Below, in pieces: positions 1 to 6,015 of a DNA stretch of 6,897 nucleotides; position 1 is the first letter of the stretch; every line of letters begins with the position of its first letter. The notes under the pieces were generated by a model. It had not been told where the DNA came from. It did no database searches and was given only the letters and a program-made list of their open reading frames with translations. Source of the stretch: Sulfurovum sp. (GTDB taxonomy: Bacteria; Campylobacterota; Campylobacteria; Campylobacterales; Sulfurovaceae); contig DQVJ01000057.1 in NCBI GenBank assembly GCA_015661795.1, positions 1 through 6,897 on the forward strand, read 5' to 3'. The position numbers and the translations under genes were made by a program.

Positions 1-230
1 ACAACATAAAAGATAATGGCTTGCGCAATACCTAACATACCAAATATAAAAGGATTAAAAATACCTGCATATTCTATCAAAGGTAACAGACAAAAAAATG
101 CAATAAGCCATTTACTCCCTACGCCTCCCAAAGGTCTTTGGTCAAAAATCAACCGTTTTTTAGCTTTTGGTTTTTTATAGGTACTTATCGATGCTAATAT
201 TTCATTTAAAGTGTAGTCTGAAGGTGACAT
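1..230 (-). CDS. Unrecognised small membrane protein, N-terminal part (runs off the left edge)
   Basis: The reading frame opens with ATG at 230-228 and stays open for 76 codons to the window edge, so the C-terminus is missing. A Shine-Dalgarno-like AGGA lies about 8 bases before the ATG, and the start is only 20 bases after the ctaB stop codon, so it is probably the next gene of the same operon. Residues 1-40 are polar and include a basic stretch (KKPKAKKR) followed by FDQRPLGGVGSKW. From about residue 42 there are one or two hydrophobic segments (LIAFFCLLPLIEYAGIF, then FIFGMLGIAQAIIFYVV) that look like membrane helices. The basic stretch before the first helix suggests that the N-terminus stays in the cytoplasm. 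I do not recognise the family. Its position suggests a role in oxidase assembly or function, but that rests on context alone. Confidence 0.7.
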   Translation of the reverse strand, partial: MSPSDYTLNEILASISTYKKPKAKKRLIFDQRPLGGVGSKWLIAFFCLLPLIEYAGIFNPFIFGMLGIAQAIIFYV

Positions 231-250
231 GGTTATTTCCTAAAATCTAT

Positions 251-1117
251 TTAAGAGATATGATGTTTCACATATTCATCAATACTTAAGAGTATTACAA
301 TGGCTAAAAAAGATGCATTAATCTTCCAAAATACTCGACGTGCATTTGAGAGTTCAAATTTAGCGTTTAACAATTCCAAAGAAGAGATGAACGCCCATAT
401 ACCTACCAAAATACTTAAACCAATCGTTATCATAGAATATACTTCAAAGACTGATACCATAAAAATACCTGCTTGTATAGTAAAAATTAACCACACAAAT
501 GTGAGACGTTGTAAGCTTGCTTGTCCAAATAACTTCATAGCTGTTGGATAACCACCATCTTTATAATCTCCATGAAACAACATCACAAGTAACCAAAAAT
601 GGGGTACTTGCCAAATGAAATAATAAAGTGCTATCGCTATAAATTCAAGTTCCAGTAAAGAATGCCCTGCGACTAACCAGCCAATAGCTGGTGGGATGAC
701 ACCTAAAATAGCCCCGGGAACGACTGCTAATGCAGATTTTTTTTTCAAAGGCGTATACATGGCGTTATACCAAATAAAAGCAAACATAAAAATATTAATA
801 CCCGTAAGCCCCAGCAGACTGTAAATAAGTATCATAGAAAGTATAATTAAACTACCCGCGATAATAAAACCCGTACGCGGTGTCATTCTGCCTGCTGCAA
901 TAGGACGGTTTTTAGTCCGTTGCATTTTACTATCTTCTTTATACTCCTGCACTTGGTTGAATGTTGAAACACCCATAGCAACCAAGAGTACAGAGAGGGT
1001 AGCAAGTAGCATATCGTAACCTAACTCTCCCTTTGCCATAATATAGGCAAAGAGAGCGGAAAGACTCACTGCAAAAGAGAGAACGAACTTTGTTACAACG
1101 AAAAAGTCTTTAATCAT
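251..1117 (-). CDS. ctaB: Protoheme IX farnesyltransferase (heme O synthase), UbiA family
   Basis: This integral membrane enzyme attaches a farnesyl group to heme B to make heme O, the precursor of heme A and a cofactor of heme-copper oxidases. The 288-residue protein has the usual family length and about eight or nine hydrophobic segments. The first catalytic motif is at residues 54-72 (N54, E58, D62, M65, R67, T68, R71, P72). It matches the family pattern NxxxDxxxDxxMxRTxxRP except for Glu at the first Asp. YTPLK (121-125) marks the second conserved loop, where the usual Asn a few residues on is replaced (ALAVVPG). WQVPHFW (169-175) and DYKDGGYP (184-191) are also typical of CtaB. The start is 8 bases after the ctaC stop, with only a weak Shine-Dalgarno (AAGTAAG), so translation probably depends on coupling. 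Other UbiA prenyltransferases are less likely given these motifs and the oxidase operon. Confidence 0.9.
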   Translation of the reverse strand: MIKDFFVVTKFVLSFAVSLSALFAYIMAKGELGYDMLLATLSVLLVAMGVSTFNQVQEYKEDSKMQRTKNRPIAAGRMTPRTGFIIAGSLIILSMILIYSLLGLTGINIFMFAFIWYNAMYTPLKKKSALAVVPGAILGVIPPAIGWLVAGHSLLELEFIAIALYYFIWQVPHFWLLVMLFHGDYKDGGYPTAMKLFGQASLQRLTFVWLIFTIQAGIFMVSVFEVYSMITIGLSILVGIWAFISSLELLNAKFELSNARRVFWKINASFLAIVILLSIDEYVKHHIS

Positions 1118-1125
1118 TAAAAAAC

Positions 1126-2304
1126 TTACTTCGCCGACTGCATATATCTGATAATTTCAGAAACGTCAGCATCTGGTAAAGTAAATGGTGGCATCACACC
1201 TGCTGTAAACCCTTCTGGTACATCTTTGTCTGGATGAAGGATAGCATCTTTTAAATATGCTGCATCTCGTTTGGCCCCGATACCTTTTAGTGAAGGGCCT
1301 ACAAGTATAGCATCACTGTCGATTGAGTGACATCCTGCACATCCATTTGCTTCATATAACTCTTTTCCTTTGTCTGTATTGTTAAAATAGTTAATAATCT
1401 CATCAATATCAGCATCTGGTAAAGTAAATGGTGGCATCACACCTGCTGTAAACCCTTCAGGTATATCTTTGTCCGGATTGACAATAGCATCTTTTAAGTA
1501 CGCTGCGTCATATTTTGCACCTATTCCCTTAAGAGATGGTCCGACCAATACGGCATCTGTATCAATAGAGTGACATCCTGCACATCCGTTTGATTCATAT
1601 AACTCTTGCCCTTTAGATATTGTCACATCTGGTGCACCAGGTGTACGCTTTTTACTTTCAAACCACTCATCATAGTCAGTCCTTGGTATGACATGTACTT
1701 TTGAGTACATATAAGAATGGCGTGTACCACAATACTCGGCACACTCTACATCATAGGTACCAATTACCTCAGAATTAAACCACTGTTTTGTGATACGTCC
1801 AGGTACAACATCTTCTTTCATACGAAAAGCAGGGACATAGAAAGCATGAAGCACATCATTAAGAGGCGCAGTCATTTTTAAAATGATATTTTGATCTTTG
1901 GGTACATACAGTTCCGCTGTTTTATGTACATAACCACTTTTGTTGGCTGGATAGGTATAGTTCCAAGACCATTTTTTACCTTCAACATGCACAACAATAC
2001 TCTGACTCTCCGCTGGCATCGTCCTTAATACCTTCATAGAGGTATATCCATAATAAAAAAGCACAAAAAGCATTGCTGTAGGGATCAGTGTCCAGGCAAG
2101 TTCAAGAGAAGTATTATGTGTTACTTTACATATGTCTTCATTTTTCACTTTATCGGCACGATATTTCCATGCAAAATAAATCATAGGTACAACAACTGAT
2201 AAAAAAAGTATAATCGAAATCCAGAAATTTATCCAAAATGCCTGATCTACGTCTGCTGCAAATGTGGCTGCTTGAGAGTTAAACCCTTCTAAAGTATTAC
2301 TCAT
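1126..2304 (-). CDS. ctaC: Cytochrome c oxidase subunit II, CuA domain fused to two tandem cytochrome c domains
   Basis: This subunit accepts electrons on the periplasmic side and passes them to subunit I. In the 392-residue protein, two membrane helices lie at about 22-47 and 69-88. E68, in the HNTSLELAWT context, matches the subunit II glutamate at the K-channel entrance. An aromatic run (W112, W114, Y116, Y118) matches the electron-entry region. The CuA ligands are complete: H153, C188, E190, C192, H196 and M199 (CAEYCGTRHSYM). After a short linker come two c-type heme domains. The first has CAGCH at 241-245 and probable axial Met290, the second CAGCH at 322-326 and Met371. They repeat every 81 residues with 65 of 77 positions identical by my hand alignment. 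There is no obvious cleavable signal or lipobox; helix I probably directs insertion. AAGGAG, 7 bases before the ATG, overlaps the ctaF stop. One fused heme domain is the caa3 norm, so two is unusual. Confidence 0.97.
   Translation of the reverse strand: MSNTLEGFNSQAATFAADVDQAFWINFWISIILFLSVVVPMIYFAWKYRADKVKNEDICKVTHNTSLELAWTLIPTAMLFVLFYYGYTSMKVLRTMPAESQSIVVHVEGKKWSWNYTYPANKSGYVHKTAELYVPKDQNIILKMTAPLNDVLHAFYVPAFRMKEDVVPGRITKQWFNSEVIGTYDVECAEYCGTRHSYMYSKVHVIPRTDYDEWFESKKRTPGAPDVTISKGQELYESNGCAGCHSIDTDAVLVGPSLKGIGAKYDAAYLKDAIVNPDKDIPEGFTAGVMPPFTLPDADIDEIINYFNNTDKGKELYEANGCAGCHSIDSDAILVGPSLKGIGAKRDAAYLKDAILHPDKDVPEGFTAGVMPPFTLPDADVSEIIRYMQSAK
1141..1371 (-). repeat. Tandem cytochrome c domain repeat, copy 2 (residues 312-388 of subunit II)
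   Basis: This is the distal heme c module, from KGKELYE to EIIRYM, ending four residues before the protein's C-terminus. Bases 1166-1215 are identical to 1409-1458 of copy 1, a 50-base perfect match. By my hand count, the stretch 1216-1371 differs from its partner at about 36 of 156 positions, so identity is unevenly spread. Confidence 0.95.
1384..1614 (-). repeat. Tandem cytochrome c domain repeat, copy 1 (residues 231-307 of subunit II)
   Basis: This is the proximal heme c module, running from KGQELYE to EIINYF, with CAGCH and GVMPPF as heme-binding and axial-Met motifs. It matches copy 2 at an offset of exactly 243 bases, with 12 amino-acid differences in 77, most of them conservative. 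Only four residues (308-311) separate it from copy 2. Confidence 0.95.
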
Positions 2305-2311
2305 TTAAAAA

Positions 2312-2317
2312 CTCCTT
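2312..2317 (-). promoter_or_regulatory. ctaC ribosome binding site overlapping the ctaF stop codon
   Basis: AAGGAG lies 7 bases before the ctaC ATG, and its two leading A residues are the last two bases of the ctaF TAA. Ribosomes terminating on ctaF therefore stop on the ctaC entry site, which suggests translational coupling. Confidence 0.7.
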
Positions 2318-2672
2318 AGTGCTTCACAGGCACTGTAACATGTTTTGTTACGCCTGTCGTATGTTGTGGTGCTGTAATATGACTTTCATCCTTAAATTGG
2401 AAGTTAGCAACATCTACAACAAGAACAATAATAAAGAAAACCAGTACAATCATCAATGAGAATATACCCATCACTGAAATAAGTTTTTCTCCCTTCAAAT
2501 GCATATAAAACATAAGAATCAACCATGCTTTTATCACTGCAATAAACATTTGTGCAGGTAGATCCGCACCTGCTTCAAATATATACGGTAAGCCAAAAGT
2601 GACTGCTGTCAATAAAAGTAATCCAACAAGTACTTTATAATACATCACCCTTTCTGATTTATAATCTATCAT
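2316..2672 (-). CDS. ctaF: Cytochrome c oxidase subunit IV, prokaryotic caa3 type
   Basis: This small accessory membrane subunit belongs to the COX4_pro-like family and is thought to stabilise the oxidase; it carries no cofactor. With the chosen start it has 118 residues and three hydrophobic helices at about 11-32, 41-59 and 64-87. The helix II wording (AVIKAWLILMFYMHLKG) is typical of the family. I chose ATG at 2672 because AGGTGG lies 8 bases upstream and because the ATG directly follows the ctaE stop (TAA-T-ATG). A longer frame starting with TTG at 2708 would overlap ctaE and lacks a well-placed ribosome binding site. The C-terminal tail beyond residue 90 is polar and carries four histidines at 98, 104, 111 and 118. 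Confidence 0.85.
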   Translation of the reverse strand: MIDYKSERVMYYKVLVGLLLLTAVTFGLPYIFEAGADLPAQMFIAVIKAWLILMFYMHLKGEKLISVMGIFSLMIVLVFFIIVLVVDVANFQFKDESHITAPQHTTGVTKHVTVPVKH

Positions 2673-2673
2673 A

Positions 2674-3372
2674 TTAGTGTCCACCTGTTCCTCCTGACGC
2701 TGCGCCAATCATATAGAAATAAGGGAATACAAATACCCAAATAAGGTGTACAATATCCCAATATAAAGCAATATTCCAATGTAAGATATGATGCTCAGGA
2801 CTTACTTTTCCCGCATTAATACGTTTAAGAAGCCATACCATAAGTCCAATACCAATGATAATATGAAAACCATGAATCCCTGTCATTGTAAAATACATTC
2901 CGAAAAACAATATCTCTCCAAATGGTTTTGAATGTGGATTTCCAGACTGCAGTGCATCCAGGCCTAGGAAAACACCATGATTGTATTCTGCAGTCCACTC
3001 CACAGCTTTAATACTTAAAAACATAAGTGCAAGAATAATCGTTGCCCAAATCATAAGTTTGGCTCCCTTGACATCCCCTGCTCTCATTTTCAGTAAAGAA
3101 AGTCCCATTGTCAGTGCTGAGACAAGGAGTATCACCGTATTAGTACCCCCAAGAAACCTATTTAATGATGCTGAAGCTGCAACAAAATCTGCAGGATGAA
3201 GCATCTTATAATAGGTTAAGACGAGAAACATCGCCCCAAACATCAGTACTTCAGTAAACATAAAGAGCCAAAATCCTAGTTTTCCGCCATAGAAATCATC
3301 TTGCCAGCCTTGAACAACATGTTCAGTTCCATCACGATCTGTTGAAATTTCTGGTATATATTCATGTGCCAT
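2674..3372 (-). CDS. ctaE: Cytochrome c oxidase subunit III, short five-helix form
   Basis: This subunit packs against subunit I and supports proton uptake and enzyme stability. The 232 residues give five helices (about 31-55, 78-95, 105-123, 152-182 and 199-222). That is the short form lacking the first two helices of the mitochondrial seven-helix protein, usual when subunit IV is separate. Family landmarks are E41 in the first helix (FWLFMFTEVLMF), KAVEW with E125, and GIHGFHIIIG with H167 and H170. The last helix starts YWDIVH (204-209); many homologues read YWHxVD here, so the Asp and His appear exchanged. The C-terminal tail is Gly-rich (GAASGGTGGH). The ATG shares one base with the ctaD stop (TAATG) and has AGGAGG 8 bases upstream, so coupled translation is likely. 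Confidence 0.95.
   Translation of the reverse strand: MAHEYIPEISTDRDGTEHVVQGWQDDFYGGKLGFWLFMFTEVLMFGAMFLVLTYYKMLHPADFVAASASLNRFLGGTNTVILLVSALTMGLSLLKMRAGDVKGAKLMIWATIILALMFLSIKAVEWTAEYNHGVFLGLDALQSGNPHSKPFGEILFFGMYFTMTGIHGFHIIIGIGLMVWLLKRINAGKVSPEHHILHWNIALYWDIVHLIWVFVFPYFYMIGAASGGTGGH
2681..2686 (-). promoter_or_regulatory. ctaF ribosome binding site that decides the start
   Basis: AGGTGG lies 8 bases before ATG 2672. A second purine-rich site, AGGAGG at 2690-2695, is 17 bases away from the ATG and so too distant. No suitable site precedes the alternative TTG at 2708. Confidence 0.65.
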
Positions 3373-5027
3373 TAGTCTATCCTCCTCATGGTTTCATAAT
3401 CAAATTTCACAACTGGCTCACCATGATGATATTCATAAGGATCAAAATCAACATAAGGTACCTTTGAATGATTCTCTAGTGGTGGTGGTGAAGTTGGCAT
3501 ATGCCATTCCAACGTTGTTGCATGCCAAGGGTTTGGTCCTACTTTTTCACCTTTTGTCCAACCTTTATAAAAAACCCAAAACATGAAAACAAGACCTGCT
3601 ACAAATAACAATGCCCCAAAGAAGGAAAACTGATGGTAAATTTGAAACTCTGGCAAATAATCAAAATAACGACGAGGCATACCAAGGAAGCCTGCAATAA
3701 ACATAGGGAACCACAATAAATTGAATCCAACAAACTGCATATAAAATGCTATTTTTGCTTTAGGTTCATCATACATTTTCCCCGTCACTAACGGAAACCA
3801 ATAATGCATCCCTGCAAAGAACAAGAATACAACTCCACCTAACATCGCATAATGAAAGTGTGCAACAGTATAGTAAGTATCTTGTAGGTGAATATCTACT
3901 CCAATCATTGCTATAGTCACTCCTGTGAGTCCACCAATAGCAAAAGTAATAATAGTACCCATTGCCCACAACATAGGTGTAGATAGAACAATCTTACCCT
4001 TGTACATTGTAGCAATCCAGTCATAAAACTTAATACCTGTTGGAATAGCTACGAAAAAGGTGAGAAGAGAAAAGACGGTTTTAGCAATGTCCGCCATACC
4101 TGAAGTATAAAGGTGATGTCCCCAAACTAGATAACCAATCCCTGCAATAGATGCTGAAGAAAGTGCAATCGTTCTGTACCCAAAAATTTCTCTTCTTGAA
4201 AAAACCGGAATAATTTCAGACATGATACCAAATGCTGGAAGAATCATAAGATAAACAGCAGGGTGAGAATATATCCAGAACAGATGCTCAAAGAGTACAG
4301 GATCTCCCCCTTTTGAAGGGTCAAATATACCAATACCAAAATATTTCTCCATAATTGCAAGAATAAGTGTAATACCAACAACAGGCGTTGCTAAGAGTTG
4401 AATCCATGCAGTAGCATAAATACCCCAAACAAAAAGTGGCATTTTAAAGAATGTCATACCTGGTGCTCTGAGTCTATGAATCGTAACCAAAAAATTAAGC
4501 CCTGTAAGTATAGACGCCATACCAAGAACAAATGCTGCAACAAGTGTAAAGATGACATTGGTACCTGTATTTAGTGAATATGGTGCATAAAATGTCCAAC
4601 CTGTATCAGCAAATCCTGCATCTGTAAAGAGTGATGCAATGGCGATAGCAGACCCAAAAATATAGAGCCAAAAAGTAAACCAATTGAGTCTAGGGAAAGA
4701 GACGTCTTTTGCTCCAATCATTAGTGGCATAACAATGTTTCCAAATACAGCAGGAATGCCAGGTACAATAAAAAGGAAAATCATTATAACCCCATGCAGG
4801 GTAAATGCTTGGTTAAATGTATCCCCGTCTATAAACTGTTGACCTGGTGCAAATAATTCAAAGCGCATTAACAATGCTGTAGACACTGCAATGAAAAAGA
4901 ACGTAAACATCACGGCTGCATACATGAGACCTATCCTCTTATGGTCTACTGTAAGCATCCATTGCATAAATGTACTTTTAGGATGTCCTATAGCACAGTG
5001 TGTTTCGTCGAAATAACTTTTACTCAT
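3372..5027 (-). CDS. ctaD: Cytochrome c oxidase subunit I, heme-copper oxidase type A2
   Basis: This catalytic subunit reduces oxygen to water and pumps protons. The 551-residue protein has about twelve membrane helices. All metal ligands are present: H78 and H392 for the low-spin heme, H390 for the high-spin heme, and H255, H304 and H305 for CuB. Y259 lies four residues after H255, as required for the His-Tyr crosslink. Helix VI reads WIYSHPAVY, so the glutamate of A1 enzymes is absent and the Tyr-Ser pair (Y253, S254) of A2 enzymes is present. D108 and N115 fit the D-channel entrance, and T330 and K333 (PTGIKFYDW) fit the K-channel. I chose ATG 5027, with AAGGAG 7 bases upstream. It overlaps the sco stop by 8 bases (ATGAGTAA). 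An in-frame upstream ATG at 5075 would add a basic 16-residue extension deep inside sco and is unlikely. Confidence 0.97.
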   Translation of the reverse strand: MSKSYFDETHCAIGHPKSTFMQWMLTVDHKRIGLMYAAVMFTFFFIAVSTALLMRFELFAPGQQFIDGDTFNQAFTLHGVIMIFLFIVPGIPAVFGNIVMPLMIGAKDVSFPRLNWFTFWLYIFGSAIAIASLFTDAGFADTGWTFYAPYSLNTGTNVIFTLVAAFVLGMASILTGLNFLVTIHRLRAPGMTFFKMPLFVWGIYATAWIQLLATPVVGITLILAIMEKYFGIGIFDPSKGGDPVLFEHLFWIYSHPAVYLMILPAFGIMSEIIPVFSRREIFGYRTIALSSASIAGIGYLVWGHHLYTSGMADIAKTVFSLLTFFVAIPTGIKFYDWIATMYKGKIVLSTPMLWAMGTIITFAIGGLTGVTIAMIGVDIHLQDTYYTVAHFHYAMLGGVVFLFFAGMHYWFPLVTGKMYDEPKAKIAFYMQFVGFNLLWFPMFIAGFLGMPRRYFDYLPEFQIYHQFSFFGALLFVAGLVFMFWVFYKGWTKGEKVGPNPWHATTLEWHMPTSPPPLENHSKVPYVDFDPYEYHHGEPVVKFDYETMRRID

Positions 5028-5823
5028 CTTTTGTCTCCTTTTTTTGATGATTTTCATATTCTTCTTGCTCTTCATCTCTTCTACTCGTTTTTATAAGATA
5101 GATAAAGAAAGTAATCATAATCAGTGTCATAACAACACCTGCAATCTTTTCCCATTTAAAAATATATGTCTTGGCTTTTGGATCGTATGCAAAACAAAAT
5201 AACAAATTTTTTGCTATAGTTGGACCTACTTTTCCTTCTCCTGCTTCCATTAAGGCCATTTTAACATCAAAAGGAAGCTGTTCAATCCCATTAAGATAAC
5301 GGGTTATTTTACCTTCTGGTGAAAGCATTATCAGTACAGCTGGATGCACATAATCTACTACACCTGCTGGCGAAACAGTTTTTTCATACGTAAAACCAAC
5401 TTTATTTGCCAATATCGCTGAAGAATTGTTTTCGCCTATCACAAAGTGCCATGCATCTTGGACAAAATGTCTTTGTATACTAGAAAGCATGGTTTTACGC
5501 TTGGCTGCGGCCAATTCAAAACCTTCATCTTCTGCAAAACCAATGGTAAGAACTTTGTAGTCTGTATTTTCTGCTAAGTCTAAGCGACCAAGCATTTTTG
5601 CCATGTCATTGAGTTGAGGTGTACAGATACCTGCACAACGAAAATAGTTGAGAGAGATCATCGTAGGTTTCCCGTCCATGAGTTTTTTTAATGTAACTCT
5701 CTCCCCTTTTTCATTGATGAATGTTAAGTCAAGTGGAACCGTCTCACCTAAATGCTCATTTATCCCAAGTTGATTAGCCTGTATTGACCATGTCATTAAT
5801 ACAAGTATCAAAAGTTTTCTCAT
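5020..5823 (-). CDS. sco: SCO1/SenC-family copper chaperone with C-terminal membrane anchor
   Basis: This thioredoxin-like protein probably delivers copper to, or keeps reduced, the CuA cysteines of subunit II in the periplasm. The 267-residue protein begins with a short signal-like segment (KLLILVLMTW), with possible cleavage near residue 16. The thioredoxin-like domain spans about 25-195 and carries the copper-binding CxxxC at C63 and C67 (RCAGIC) and the conserved H160 (VDYVHPAV). LLFCFAYDPKAKTY (207-220) and a membrane helix at about 226-245 follow; this C-terminal extension is known in a subgroup of bacterial SCO proteins. The last 22 residues are highly charged. AGGGAG lies 5 bases before the ATG. 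It is the first gene of the oxidase operon, so chaperone and CuA target are made together. A general thiol-redox role is possible but less likely here. Confidence 0.93.
   Translation of the reverse strand: MRKLLILVLMTWSIQANQLGINEHLGETVPLDLTFINEKGERVTLKKLMDGKPTMISLNYFRCAGICTPQLNDMAKMLGRLDLAENTDYKVLTIGFAEDEGFELAAAKRKTMLSSIQRHFVQDAWHFVIGENNSSAILANKVGFTYEKTVSPAGVVDYVHPAVLIMLSPEGKITRYLNGIEQLPFDVKMALMEAGEGKVGPTIAKNLLFCFAYDPKAKTYIFKWEKIAGVVMTLIMITFFIYLIKTSRRDEEQEEYENHQKKETKDE
5035..5040 (-). promoter_or_regulatory. ctaD ribosome binding site inside the end of sco
   Basis: AAGGAG lies 7 bases before ATG 5027 and within the last codons of sco. Together with the 8-base overlap ATGAGTAA it fixes the ctaD start and suggests that translation is coupled to sco. 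Confidence 0.75.
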
Positions 5824-5988
5824 CTACGCTCCCTGTCATTGTTTTACATATTTATACAAATAGTCTTTAGATTTTAGATAAAGCTAACTTAAATGATAAT
5901 GAATTCTTATAGAATTTAATTAATTCAAAATACTTTAATCAAAAATATTAGTATTTATATTTAGCATATATTTTATTTATGTAATTCA

Positions 5989-6009
5989 TTGATACTATTG
6001 ATTGATCAA
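5989..6009. promoter_or_regulatory. TTGAT/ATCAA cluster near the predicted start point
   Basis: TTGAT occurs at 5989-5993 and 5998-6002, and ATCAA at 6005-6009. The last two face each other as TTGAT-N2-ATCAA. These half sites are those of Crp/Fnr-family regulators, but the usual spacing is four bases, so this is only a candidate. Its location at and just downstream of the predicted start would fit repression. Confidence 0.25.
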
Positions 6010-6015
6010 GAAGAA

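Noticed and set aside
300..551. Plus-strand open frame of 83 codons
   Set aside because: It lies wholly inside the well-supported ctaB gene on the other strand and shows no family resemblance or ribosome binding site.
737..745. Run of nine A on the coding strand of ctaB as a possible phase-variable tract
   Set aside because: It encodes the conserved basic residues after YTPL (KKK) and the frame is intact. Short A runs are expected at this composition, so there is no evidence of switching.
1141..1614. Direct repeats considered as a CRISPR or mobile element
   Set aside because: There are only two in-frame copies encoding cytochrome c domains, with no spacers, terminal inverted repeats or transposase.
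2673..2708. Longer ctaF starting with TTG at 2708
   Set aside because: It would overlap ctaE by 35 bases and lacks a suitable upstream ribosome binding site, whereas ATG 2672 has one.
2981..3199. Plus-strand open frame of 72 codons
   Set aside because: It lies antisense within ctaE and has no independent support.
3769..3969. Minus-strand open frame of 66 codons in another frame
   Set aside because: It overlaps the conserved ligand region of ctaD, and its Tyr/Trp/Cys-rich translation looks like an out-of-frame reading of that gene.
5028..5075. Longer ctaD starting at ATG 5075
   Set aside because: The extension is a basic, non-conserved stretch inside sco, and the strong ribosome binding site belongs to ATG 5027.
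5894..5909. Fur-box-like sequence in the sco leader
   Set aside because: One half (TGATAAT) is perfect but the other half does not match, and such words are common in AT-rich sequence.
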